The notes beneath the pieces are model-generated. The model did not search any database, had not been told where the DNA came from, and was given only the letters and a program-made list of their open reading frames with translations. DNA of 64,000 nt from Maribacter arcticus (GTDB taxonomy: Bacteria > Bacteroidota > Bacteroidia > Flavobacteriales > Flavobacteriaceae): NCBI RefSeq assembly GCF_900167935.1, contig NZ_FUYL01000009.1, positions 69,289-133,288 of the forward strand, read 5' to 3'. The stretch's first letter is position 1. Each line of letters opens with the position of its first letter. A program made the translations under genes and the position numbers. Shown piece after piece: positions 44,401 to 55,500 of this stretch.

Positions 44401-46543
44401 CATCATTGGGATCCCCATTGTTCATTAGTCCCGTAAATCCAAGACCTAAATATCCTTTCAGGATAGGATTATCTGAATCGAGTTCATTCAAAACCGGAAG
44501 ATCAAACGCATCGCTTCCTGAATCAAGGGGATCTCCTAATTGGAAAGGATCATTAACATCATCAATTCCATCATTATCATCGTCTGGATCATTGAAGTCA
44601 GAAACCAAGGTCCCGCCTGCAGCTTTGTCAAAATCGTTAGGTTGTGAACCACCGTTACAGATAACTTCAGCTTCTGTTTGTATGTCGTCCTTATTATCAA
44701 TTTCGTCTTTATTGGTGTAGCCATCGAAGTCATAATCTTCATTTTCATTAAATTCACCATCAGCGGAGGTAAAACATTCGAGTACGAATCCATCTGGTTC
44801 CAAAACGATAATATTTCCGTTGAAAGGGGCCACCCAAATCGTGCCAGGGAAAGGATCAGTATCACTGTTGCACGTTACGCCGAGTGCGTTTCCACCAAGG
44901 TTCGAAGCAAACGTGTTAATAAGCGTATAGCTTCCATCGAGTGGATCATAATCTACACGACGCAATACGCCACCATTCTTACCTGCAATAAGGTCACCTT
45001 GCATGGCACCATTAAAAGCTGAAGAGGTATATACATCCAATGCATTTGTGTTAGTTCCCCATGTAGTGATGAGTACATCATTAGGGCCGTCAAGGTTATC
45101 ACTGCCAGGGCCTCTCCAATCTGCCTGTTGTGGGTCTGCCAATGACAATGGCACGGGAGGCCAGTTGGCGGGTAAACCTATATCTGGATCAGTTGTTGAC
45201 CCGGGAGTTGACCCATTAGGATCATAAACTTGAGTTCTAAAAACAGCACCAGAAAGGGTGTTTTTACCTAAGGTTCCTGGATTTGTGAAAAGTCCTGCGC
45301 CCGCGGGATTTGCTCTTACCGGATTTGGATGACCCCCATAAAAACTTCCAAATGAATAGGATGAAATATTGTCAGTGATTTTGGTTAAATGATCTGCATT
45401 ATTTACCTGTTCACCATCTTGAGGTGAGGAACTACCAGGTTCTCCGGGAGGGTAATCGTTACTTACCGTTGCGGGGTTCCCTTCATTCAAAGGTAATCCA
45501 CCCCAACCACCATTGGCTCCGTTGTCGGTCGCATATACCTTTCCATTAGGACCAATTGCCAAATCATAGCTGTTCCTGTATCCTGCGGAAAATATTTGAA
45601 CGGGCTCGTCTATAACAATCATTCCTTGGTTAAGGCCATCGTTTCCTCCCCACGGATCGCCAACATCAATTCCGTCATAATCTGTATCGTCGGGATCAAT
45701 CACTCCATTAACGTTAGGGCGCGTTGGATCATCCAGTGTTGGAATATCATAACTAAAAAATCGACCTGATGAGGGATCGGTTTGAATTGGCAAAGCTTCA
45801 ATAGCAGTAAGATCTACGGACAAAATTGCCGCTGAAAGTGCATATTCCGAAATCCACGCAAAATTATCAGAAGGTGCACCTGCATTTGTAAACCCTCCCG
45901 AAGCTACAATCAGATAGTCATTTCCATTCACTTTTACGAACTCTAAACCATTGGTAGCGTGATTTTCTTCAGAACGCGGTAAACCCCTAACAATATCCAC
46001 TACCGCCCAAGATGAACCATTCCAAGTAAATCGGGTAATAACGCCTGAGTTGGTATCTAAATCCTCATCTCCACTAGGTCCCCCAATTTCCGCATCGGAT
46101 GACGTTACGTAAATAATAGGACTAGCTGCTGTACCAGCTACCGTTAGTCCTGTGGCTTGTCGCCCACCTCCAGCACTTGCGCCGAAATCGTTATGGTTGG
46201 GTATATTAGCTACTTGGGTAAGCTCTTCGCCGTTAGTTACGATGTAATCGTTATCGCCATTTTTCTGAATTGTGAAGATATCAACATTCCCATTACGACT
46301 TAAGACATAAAGACGACCATCAGGGCCATACATCAAAGATGTTCCACTGTCAATGGAGCCTTGGCCATTTAAATCCAAGTTAGTTTGCGTAAAACTCTGC
46401 GCTTGCATATGCAATGCAAGAAAGAGAAACAACAGCAGTGTTATACTTGTAATTAAACCTCCTGTTTTAATTGAATCTCGATATTGGATTCCTTCTTTCT
46501 GGACATTAACTTCCATCCTATTATTTAAAAAATAGTTTTTCAT
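38417..46543 (-). CDS. Giant secreted multidomain protein with C-terminal dockerin-like domain
   Basis: 2708 residues. An N-terminal signal region ends LHMQAQ (about 49). In order: a beta-propeller-like region (about 50-590) with MYGPDGRLYVLSRNG and YATDNGANGG resembling soluble sugar-dehydrogenase/NHL propellers; calcium-rich TSP3-like Asp repeats; a lectin-like sandwich; a malectin domain; a He_PIG Ig-like domain; Kelch repeats (DKFYLFGGR, DKLYVAGGR, NELYVIGGE); a second malectin domain; Ig-like domains. The final 60 residues hold two dockerin-type loops, DANDDNFVTLLD and DFNGDGFVTLLD, each followed by FS[LI]LAS. No T9SS sorting domain is seen, so surface attachment by docking is inferred. 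It begins 24 bases after the cohesin gene. Confidence 0.88.
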   Translation of the reverse strand: MKNYFLNNRMEVNVQKEGIQYRDSIKTGGLITSITLLLFLFLALHMQAQSFTQTNLDLNGQGSIDSGTSLMYGPDGRLYVLSRNGNVDIFTIQKNGDNDYIVTNGEELTQVANIPNHNDFGASAGGGRQATGLTVAGTAASPIIYVTSSDAEIGGPSGDEDLDTNSGVITRFTWNGSSWAVVDIVRGLPRSEENHATNGLEFVKVNGNDYLIVASGGFTNAGAPSDNFAWISEYALSAAILSVDLTAIEALPIQTDPSSGRFFSYDIPTLDDPTRPNVNGVIDPDDTDYDGIDVGDPWGGNDGLNQGMIVIDEPVQIFSAGYRNSYDLAIGPNGKVYATDNGANGGWGGLPLNEGNPATVSNDYPPGEPGSSSPQDGEQVNNADHLTKITDNISSYSFGSFYGGHPNPVRANPAGAGLFTNPGTLGKNTLSGAVFRTQVYDPNGSTPGSTTDPDIGLPANWPPVPLSLADPQQADWRGPGSDNLDGPNDVLITTWGTNTNALDVYTSSAFNGAMQGDLIAGKNGGVLRRVDYDPLDGSYTLINTFASNLGGNALGVTCNSDTDPFPGTIWVAPFNGNIIVLEPDGFVLECFTSADGEFNENEDYDFDGYTNKDEIDNKDDIQTEAEVICNGGSQPNDFDKAAGGTLVSDFNDPDDDNDGIDDVNDPFQLGDPLDSGSDAFDLPVLNELDSDNPILKGYLGLGFTGLMNNGDPNDDWLNWLDRRDDPSDPNPNDLLGGAIGAMTMQMTAGTALGSSNTQEKAFQYGVNVDQSTGGFAIEGALLSFDDPLQLYGASAPTTGEIGIFIGDGTQSNYIKFVINQSGLQVRQEVGDVAQTPIDVAIAIGDRPIAVQFRFSVNPTNGEVSADYRFDNVGSFQNAGTITATGSILSAIQTANEPLAVGLIGSSNQAGTEVEGTWDYLYVQTSQPTVEQEMPNVAALIDGPNVFFELDEFFTDDGGDENFTFSVAGNTNPTAIDASISNNTLTIVIPSSAATADITIRATDANGFFVEQTFTVNVNDEPVPILRIRANGAAITATDAPNPNWIATGGTGAQSGTFNGINWSVNTGNSSTQNISGRDDSVPAYVPQELFAVERWDPAGAAPAMEWTFELPNGNYIIRWYAGNGFAGTSAPDQRVYDILIEGDLVQNDLDLSATYGHQVGAMLEFPVTLNDGILNISVAAVTENPTMNGIEILQVGGEFTPPVVVEAIPNQNSEAGDLINLAVLASGGVTGEPYQFSATNLPPGLQIEPTTGLVFGNIDAGAETNSPYSVTISVGQASNVATDIAFLWNVGSQDFWNDQTDDENYTARHECSFVQAGDKFYLFGGRENPTTLDVYNYQAKTWSQIPNSAPQEFNHFQALEHKGLIWVIGAFKTNTFPNELPADNVYAYNPVENVWIQGPEIPSGRKRGSAGLVVYNDKFYIIAGNTIGHNGGFIPWFDEFDPVTGVWTSLLDAPRARDHFHATVLDDKLYVAGGRLSGGDGGTFAPLIAEVDVYDFTTKTWSTIPDLPTPRAAASVATFENELYVIGGEIQVDLQGNSVGDAVNVTEAFNPLTGSWTTKSSLLIERHGTQAIVSGDGIHVVAGSASLGGGGTMKNMEFYGSDNPTGVVLTASQLVVSASETIPTGGGLNVPVSNTGGNVGIIITDAQLTGANAAAFNIVTDASFLLIGPGETSNIVVNHSGAAEGEVASLTLSYDDGSTSVVSLVSGVATPNVLFRVNTGGALVAATDAPNPDWTEDQSTATANGTANAGTPSSYINLVAPAADITFGVASFTGTNNTGYPNNLFTTERYSNVENPNNMQWNFDVPNGDYTVNLIFAEVWTGAQTNGIRVFDVEIEGNPVLTDFDQTAAYGWNTAGVETFNVTVTDGNLDIDFIKGIENPNIKAIEILGGTILTTNSPPIVSNPGIQQSIEGDVVGLQVIATDDDLDECGDITFSATGLPPNLSIDPTTGLIAGTLLEGTGTGTAGAFIEENGWVTIEAETDFEDTAGGWDILDESGNVYMVASSDHFGNTNGQAVPYDMVITTPGVYRFYMKSAFSGTSSSDANDTWFKIENTQDVHFFSVQGTGGTATHTLDNTSQFEDILNGINPANKSIYYPAGNSEGRPDHGTENPGVNGYFKVFRTGGTPGTTNWITRTIDNNSFTVYAYFPNPGTFTISMSERSAGHKIDRFVLAHIDDVSTNASNTALDNAPESQQVLGGTPGAADNSPYNVTVSAADACTPSLNSEVEFIWNVSDTPASGSPAALIEITPDGPLGASTYGGSSLQLTNTSTGNVKITGITIDISTSILPDMVFDPVGAGGDETASCLTANSGAATVGFVSPANPCVDPFTGLRNGGYDVMAMSFTDFDPAEKFDFTVDIDPNSIKDVPGAGGAGAVSGFELIGATITITFSDGSTVVSSLYEDGSLGGGQAVVAPNALATPSIAAVGIPESPSCVETPTQTIEVSGTPGANVSLLVMDSRLYIQSGAPPFNVPDDTYYANEAIAKALFTGIIGNDGTVQIPVTLLETVGATGTPNGGLNYIVAVVSNTPYAVDQQVSRTSNVLVLKVDPPCAGTTADINISTTLQSRTDHSGDYSVKLYDVGSTTAVYDLTATADAAGNMTIDGTVNTIAPGTYQLAVKYPNSLQVVQTVTLAAGANSVSMGILPMGDANDDNFVTLLDFSLLASTFNTDVSETLDGRADFNGDGFVTLLDFSILASNFNTGGQEPSTP

Positions 46544-46567
46544 TTCCTATAAATTTTCTTTGGTCAG

Positions 46568-49500
46568 TTAATATCGATTTATTAACATTTGTTCTTGATA
46601 TGACGTTCCCTTGCTATCCATAGTTTTTATGAAATACGTTCCAATAGGAAGGTCAATTACATTAAAGTCAATCGTTCTACTGTCAAGCCCCAAGGGTTCC
46701 CTAATAGTCTTGATGAGTCTTCCAGTTACGTCAAAGATTAAAATTTCTTCTACCAGAATGGGTTCATCAAAAGATATGGTAACCGCCACATTGGCTGGGT
46801 TTGGAGCAATACTCATCTCATTTACTACCCTCTTAGCGACCAAAGGTGACTGATTGCCTGCCAGACCGTCAATTACAGAGAAACTAATCGTCTGCACTGG
46901 ACCTGATTTAGGAGTGGCTATCAACGTATAATTGCCTATTGGGAAGGGTTTTCCCAGAATATTTTCACCTATGTCCCCGAACAATGAATGAGGAGACGGG
47001 CCTTCATACCTACTTTCGTTGATAGGTCCTGAAAGACTAAAAGTCACGCCACCTGGATTAAGGCTAGAATTATAAATGATACCTAAGGGTGTATTTCCAA
47101 TATCAGCTTTATTGATCTGTAAACCATTGGTCAATGCAAATAACACGGAATCATCTGTTGCATCGAGCACTAATAAGGCCGAATTACTGGTTTCTGTCGT
47201 CACTGTTATGCTCTGAGTCGCGGTGTTAGAACAACCGTTTGAATCGGTGTAGCTATAGGTGATTGCATACGTACCAACCCCAATAGCCGGGTTAAACGTA
47301 TTACCGATTACCCCGGGACCTGAATAAGTTCCCCCTACAGGCGACCCTCCGGTCAAGGTGAATGCTGCATCTGTATTCAACACACTTGCAAAAGGTGTTA
47401 ACGTTACAGAAGGCAGCGGTGGTCCCGTTAAGGTAAAAGTCAATGTTTTAGCACAACCATTGGCGTCCCCAACGATCACACTATGCGGCCCTACAACTAA
47501 ATTGTTGGCCGTAGCAGTAGTTTCTCCATTATCCCACTGATACGTGAACGGTGAGGCACCACCGGACGGAACTGCCGTAGCACTTCCTACACCTGAACAT
47601 GTGGATGGGTTCGTGACACCGGATAGGCTTGCGTCAAAGTTGGCACAAAGCGGGTTCACATCGGTTACAGAGAAATTCACCGTAATCTTTGAACCTATTT
47701 TAGGAGTGGCTATCAACGTATAATTGCCTATTGGGAAGGGTTTCCCCAGAATATTAACACCTATATCCCCGAACAAAGAATGAGGAGACGGACCTTCATA
47801 CCTGCTTTCGTTAATAGGTCCTGTAAGGTTAAATTGTACCCCGCTAGGATTGAGGCTTGCTTTATATATGATCCCTAATGGCGTATTTCCAATATCTGCT
47901 TTATTGATCTGTAAGCCATTGGTCAAGGCGAACAAAGGCAGATCCGTAGTGGCATCAAGCACTATCAATGCAGAATTGCCGATTGCGGTGGTAACGGTTA
48001 TGTTACGAGTGGCCGAGTTAGTACAACCATTCGCATCAGTATAACTATAGGTGATAGGATGCGTTCCAACCCCGGCGTTAGCAGGGTTAAAGGTAGTACC
48101 GTTTACCCCAACCCCTGGACCTGAATATGTCCCGTTTGTGCCTGAAGGCAAACCACCGGTCAATGTGAATGCAGGATCCGTATTCAACACATTTGCAAAT
48201 GGTGCCAAAGTTACCGTAGGAAGTGTAGGACCCGTCAAATTAAAGGTCAGTGTTTTGGTACAGCCATTGGCATCCCCAACAATAACACTATGCGGCCCTA
48301 CGGATAAGTTATTCGCTATAGCAGAAGTTGCCCCGTTATCCCATTGATAGGTGTACGGTGAAACGCCCCCCGAAGGCACAGCGGTGGCACTTCCAACCCC
48401 TGAACATGTGGATGGACTCGTAACAGCCGTTAAACTGGCGTTGAAACTGGTGCAAAGTGTATTCTGATCTGAAAGTTCAAAACTAACGGTTAACACATTT
48501 CCAAGCGTTCCCCCAAGACTACTGCCCGAATATGGGTTAGCGGTTAAGCTATAATTACCAATTACAAAGGCCTTAGCCGCATAATTACCCGAACTATCTC
48601 CATATAAGGCATATGGCGCAAAATTTTCGGTTACGGTTTGAGACAATGAACCAGTAAGTTGCATCTGAACACTCTCTACATCTGCAGTAGTATTTGCCCT
48701 GATATTCAAATTTAGCGTAGGTAATGTAGCAACATTAATTGTCATCCCATTAGTAATGGTCATGATATCCTGCTCATTATCTGCATTTACCAAGGTGAAA
48801 CTCGTCACGGAAAGTACCGTTGGTATAGCTTCCACTATCAATGTAATTGGAATACTGGCATCTGTATATCCGCTAACCGGACCTGCGGTAAGTGTTGCGT
48901 TATAGGTACCTGGTGCTAATCCTGTGGCGTCTAAATTCACTTCATAAGAAGTTGCTTGATTTGCAGCACTTGTGGTTGATGCCCAAGTCGCCGGATTATT
49001 AGTTGCATTATCAATAATAGACATTGCCGCTGGTGTTAGTAAGGTACTTGCATCATCTGAATCCACCACATAAGTTACCATAGTAGATGCCCCAACATTT
49101 AAAGTTCGGGAGATCGAAGATGGCGTAATAATTAGTTGTGATGGCGTAGACAACCTAATTCCCGCATCTACGGTCTCATTATTCTCACCAGACTCTAAGT
49201 TAGTATCTGCGGTACCTCCATTCATTGCAGGATCCGCATCACTGTCTAGAGCATCATCACCACCCTGATTGAAAGGACTAAAATTAAAGCCATTAGGTAA
49301 CAAGAATTGAACGCTGTAAGTACCAGGAGTCAAAGCAGTGAATTCGTATAAACCGCTTATTCCAGTTGTGGTAGTAGCAATTACGTTGCCATTTTCATCT
49401 CGCAGGTTAGCGGTTACCCCCTCAACACCAGCAGAAGCTGGTTCATCGTTGATACCATTTCTGTTCGTGTCTTCCCAAACGTAGTTGCCCAAAGAAGCAA

Positions 49501-52500
49501 ACATATAAAAGCCAGCGTCGTTCGTAAGATCATTTTCACCAGATGTCAGCGTAATTACGCTTGTCTCACCGCCAACAGCATCGCTGTCTGCGGCGTCATT
49601 ACCACCCTGATTGGCAGGGCTGAAATTAAAGTCGGTAGGCGTACCGAATCGTACAATGTATTCACCTGGTGCAAGGCCAGAGAAGAGGTACTCACCGTTA
49701 GGACCCGTTGTATCGGTCAGACCCGTTGGGTTACCGGCGCCGTCCAACAGCGTTACCAATGCTCCTGGAATACCAGGCTCGCCTGCGTCTTGTACACCAT
49801 TGGCATCAAGGTCATTCCATACGAAACTACCAAGGGAAGCCGCTGATAATGCTCCTACAACCACATTAAATGTACATGAACCAGAGTTTCCTGCAGTATC
49901 TTCTGAAGTTAACGTTACTAGGGTTGTCCCCGAAATTATTGTTCCTGGTAACGGGTTTTGAGTTATCAAGGTTGAACTATCACAATTGTCCAGTGCATTT
50001 GCAAGACCAGTATAATCCGGAATTGCAAAACTACCGTTGATATCCCCTAGCTCGGTTTGATCTACGAGGCAGCTAACAACTGGTGCTTCCATATCATTCA
50101 CCGTTACATCAAAACTACATGTTGCGGTTAAATCTGCAGCATCTGTTGCTGTTACGACAACCGTTGTGATTCCTACAGCAAACAAGGATCCGCTAGGTAC
50201 AGAATAGCTAAGCGATACCACTCCCACATTGTCGGTAGCAGTTGCATCATCGAATGTAACCACTGCGCCACAAACTCCGGCATCATTGGCTACTGTTATA
50301 GCTCCAGGACAAGTAACTACAGGGTCTTCTGTATCAGGTTCAACCATAACATTTACCGTCCAAATCTGAGCACTATTATCCTGGCCAGTAACTGTATATT
50401 GAACAGGCACATTAAAAATTTGTGGGATATTGGCGGCAGGACTTATTGTCGCATTTAGAGAGATTTCAAAAATTTCCGGGACAATTGGCACAGATAGATC
50501 TGTTCCCGCTGCCACAGTAAGATTAACTGAAGTCCCAGCTATTACCTCCGGTCCAACCTGGCTTGGTAGTGAAAAAGCAGTAATGGCTTTCTCGGAAGAT
50601 GCTGTAAAGTTTACTGTGATATTTTGAATGCATTGTGCAACATTACCCGCTGCATCTATCGCAGTCCATTTAATTTGTGTAGTCCCTACCGGGAAAGTAT
50701 CCGGTATTGGCAGATCACCTATTAGAGTCACACCGGCTATGTTTACTGCACCAGGACAATTGTCCGGGGCAGTGGCAGTTCCTAAATCAGAAATCACTAA
50801 TGGGTTTCCATTTAGACTGGTTCGAGTAATATTTGCCGGACAAGTAATATCCGGAGCCTGCTCGTCATTAACGGTAACATCAAAACTACATGTGGCTGTA
50901 AGACCAGCAGCATCTGTTACCAGGAAGGTCTGTGTGGTTGTACCAACAGGGAAAGTATCTCCGCTGGCCAAACCTACTGTTTGTATAGTAATTGCTCCCG
51001 GGCGATCATCCGTTCCTACCGGTGCTGTGAACGTAACCACTGCGCCACACTGGTCAGGATCATTGTCCACTACAATATTAGCCGGACATGAAATAACCGG
51101 ATCTGTAGTATCATCTGAAATGGTCACATTGAATATACAGCTACCTGTATTACTTGCGTTATCAGTTACACTCAAAGTTACCTGGGTATCAGCAGAAAGT
51201 GTAGTTCCTGCAACCGGAGATTGTGTAACCGTAAAACTATTGTCACAATTATCACTCACCGCAGCAAGACTAGTGTAGTCTGCCAATATAAACTCTCCGT
51301 TTATATCCACATCAACCGCATCATCTGTAGGACATGTCAAAACTGGATCTTCGGTATCATTTACCGTAACATCAAAACTACATGTGGCTGTAAGACCCGC
51401 AGCATCTGTTACCAGGAAAGTCTGTGTGGTTGTACCAACTGGGAAAGTATCTCCGCTGGCCAAACCTGCTGTTTGTGTGGTAATGGCCCCTGGGCGATCA
51501 TCTTCGCCTAAAGGTGCCGTAAACGTAACAACTGCTCCACATAAACCAGGATCATTTTCCACTACAATGTTCGCTAGACAAGTAATGGTTGGATCAGTAG
51601 TATCCCCTAACACAGTAAAGTTTACTTCATCCCTTGCTTCAGCATTTAAAAACTCTAAATGCCCATTATCGGCCGCGATAATAACTACTTTGTTCGGTCC
51701 TTCCACGATACCATCTGCAGCGGTCAGGTCCCAGAATAATTGTCCTGGAACACTTGCTGTTGAAATTCGGTCTTCTGCAACCAAGTTATTAGGATCCGCC
51801 GGGTTCACCCAAAGGTGAAAATGTTCTGGTGTAGTACCTTCATAATTCATGTTAGTGGCCGACCAGGTTACTTGAACGTCTGTGGTAGCTACATCTGCAT
51901 TCTCAGCAGGAGATGTGAAATTCACATCCGGCCCAAGTACAGTTACTTGAATTTCGTCGAAGGCTACATTGGTGTCGATATCCGTACTAGTTGCCCGAAT
52001 CGTGTATACGCCAGGCACAAATAAGGTTTCGTCAAAAGTACCACCGTTTCCTGCAAAATTTGCTTCAAAAGGGTCTATACTCCATACCAGTGCATTTGTT
52101 AGCGTGGTATCATCATCTTCCGCATCAACTACTGCAGCAGTAAAAGTGTTTGAAACCAGACGGTTAATGCTAATAGGAGTTGTATTATCCGTTGGTGAAC
52201 TAATGCTAACCACCGGAGGGGTATCTGTTGGTAGATCTGACACAAAGCAAATATCAAATCCTTTAATAGAAGGATTCTGGGTTCCTTTGATAAAATTGAT
52301 ATTTAAAACACCGTCAGTGACAGTGGCGGTATAGGTCTCCACCTTCGCAACGTTCACATCAGACCCGGTTGGGCCCGACGGGCGATAATCATCCAGAGCG
52401 AGATTCCCTTGGATCTCCACATCGAAGACCCTAGGGCTGTTGATCTCCCCGGTCCAGTTTTCATTGAACAACATCTTGACTTCATATACCCCGTTCCCGA

Positions 52501-55500
52501 TAGGAAATGTCCAGTTCATGTTGTCCGGATTGGCAACCTGACTGTAACGCTCGGTCTGAAACAGATAGTCTGGGTACCCAGTATCATTAGATACCAGAGG
52601 TGCGTTAGAACCAAAAGTCGTATCCTCAGCGGGAGCGGTAAGGTCCAGGTAGGGCGAGGGTGTTCCGAGCTGGGCCGTCCCATTGGTCGGGCCGGTCGCT
52701 TTCTGGTCTTCCTCAAAATCCCCATTGGCCGAGAATACAATGGGCCCACCCGCATTCACGCGGAAACTCGGCATGGCACAGAAAGGCGCAGGATCGACGA
52801 TATTGATCGTGATACTCGCTTGGCCGGTCTGCGGATTGGAACCATCCAGGTCAGTCGCCGAGGCGGTGATGACATGGGTTCCCACTGAGAGCGTGGGAGT
52901 TATTGTCGAACCGGTACCCAGGGATCCATCAAGGTCGGAATCCCAATTGATACTGGCCGAAAGGTTCCCGTCATCCAGGTCATTGGCTGTTCCGGTAAAG
53001 CTCAGGCCCGCGTCGGAAGTAGCGTATATACCGTCTGCTGGGCTGGTGATCGCCACCACCGGAGCCGTATTGCCGCTAACCGCGGTAAAGCTAAATTGGG
53101 CAATGTTTGCACCAGCGCTAAAATCGAGGCGCAACGTCTGCAATCCCGCATTCAGGAAAGTGACCTGGGTGGTATAGGCCGCAAAGTCCTGCCAGCCTGC
53201 ACCGTTATTAACAACCCCGACAGATCCGATCGGAGTGAATCCACCGCCAGAATTTTCAGAAAAAGTTACGGTCGTGGTACCGGCATTCCCTTTGGCGGCC
53301 TGGACTTCCAGGTCAAAAAGTCCCGGTACGGGTACGTTTACCAGGTATTCTACAAAATCTCCATTATCTATATAACCAATGTTTTGGGCTGGGGAAGTTT
53401 CTATTGCCACACTATATCCATTACTAGCGTCAGGGGCGGAAGAGCCGTACCAAGGAACTGGATTATTAAAAGTGCGCGCTAAAATTGTTCCCGGTAGTTG
53501 CTGGGCTACGTTTATTCTAAACTCCTCGATTACAGGGGCGTTCACACCATCAGCAGCAGTTACCCTGGCCAGGTAAGACCGGCCTGTTCCTGCATCAGGG
53601 GTCCAGTTGAAGGTATAACTACCACCGGTATTGTCATCTAAAGTACCTACGGCTACTGATGTAGTTGGATTAAAAGGATTATTGGTACCTCCAGCGCTCA
53701 CATCAAATACTTCAATGGTTGCAGCTGGAAGATTATCGTCCGTCACCGTAATGGCCTGAGATAACAGTTCTCCTTCATTTACTTCCACGTCTGCAATGGC
53801 ATCTATAGTTGGGGGATTATCTCCTACCACCGGATTTATGACCAAAGTAAACTCTTCCGTTACCGGAGAATTGGTACCATCAGAAATGATGGCATTTATG
53901 GTATAGGTATTGGCATCCGTAGCCAATGGTGTTCCCTGAATTTGATTTGTAGTTGGATCATAAGATAAAGAAGCGGGCAAACCATTGAATACGATACTAA
54001 GCTCATCATTTTCAGGATCCACGATATTTAACGGGTCTGCAACAGCTACCAAAGCATCATACGTAAGATCCCCTATGGCGGTTACTGGATGCAGGTTCGC
54101 ACTACTAACTTCAGTAACACAGATTCCAGAAAGTTTTCCGTTATCAACACTCGCAGGACCCATTTGCAAGCTTAAAGAGCCATCGGTCACTTCTACATTG
54201 TAAGTACGGATAATTGCCGTAAGCTTGTTGGGTAAGCCATCTTTGATCGGGTCTAAGAGGTCATATTCATCTAGAATCGGGTTCCCTTCCAAAATAACAT
54301 CAAAAACGCGTTGCCCTGGATTGGTAATTGGCCCATAAACCTCAGCAAAATATAGATCAATCTGATAAACCCCGTTAGTCACCGGGATATCGTATGTATA
54401 ACTTGGGTTGCCTACGCCAGCACCCCCGTAGATCTCTTGACGGTACAGGGTTTCCTCTCCACTCCCAGGGGTAGTCCCGGCAACAATGGCACCACCATTG
54501 CCAAAAGCTTTTCCATTGGTACGGGCAAATCCAAGACCTGTTGGAGGCGTATCGTTTGGATCTCCTATAAATGAGCGTCCATAAGCCGTTAGGTCGTTAT
54601 TTCCCGAGGCGATACATAATTGAAAAGGCTCGTCCGTTACTTTGGTTGCCTCAAAATAATCTATATTAAAGTAATTACCTGCTGCTCCCGTCCAATCAAA
54701 TCTTAAGGTCTGGGATCCTGCCGACAGAATAACATTAGCACTTACCACATTGCTATAATCTGCCCAATCGTTATAATTAGGTACTGTAATGAATGCCGGG
54801 CCACCATTTATAGTCATCGTATGCGTGGTAGCACTATTTTTTGAAACGTAAAAATCAAATTGGTAGGTCCCGGCAGTTTGCACATCAATCATGTATTCCG
54901 CAAAATCGCCATTGGTGGTAAATCCAATATTCGTAATTATTCCTACTTCTACGCCAATACCATCTCCTCCGGCTGAATTCCCCTGATCGTCATAGGATTC
55001 AGCTTCAAGCCGGGTTATACCTGTATCCGTTATAAATTGTGCTACATCAGTTACCGTAACATCAATATTTTTTGTTATACTATTCCCATCTTCATCGTCT
55101 ACCTGGACCGTAACCGTATAAACGCCACTACCATCCCCATTTGACCCACCATCCCCAAACTGAGGTGTAAAATCAAGGGATGAAGAATAACTTCCCGGAG
55201 CATTACTCACCGAAGACTCAGTTAAAAAATTAGTCGCATCAAAAGGATAAGGATCGGTTTGTACTCCTGCATTTGTTGTCTGTAACTCCTGTGGCTCATT
55301 AGATACAGAAGTAATACTTACCGTAAGATTATCCCCATCCGCGTCGGAAATGGATAAGGGTACATTTATAGTTCCTCCTTCACCTAAAGTGGCTGTTGCA
55401 GCCAACGTAATTTCTGGTGCAGTATCTATTGCTATTAAACTAAAACTCACACTAATATTTGTGGTTGCAGTTACGTTTGTAATAGTATAAGAAGTAGTTG

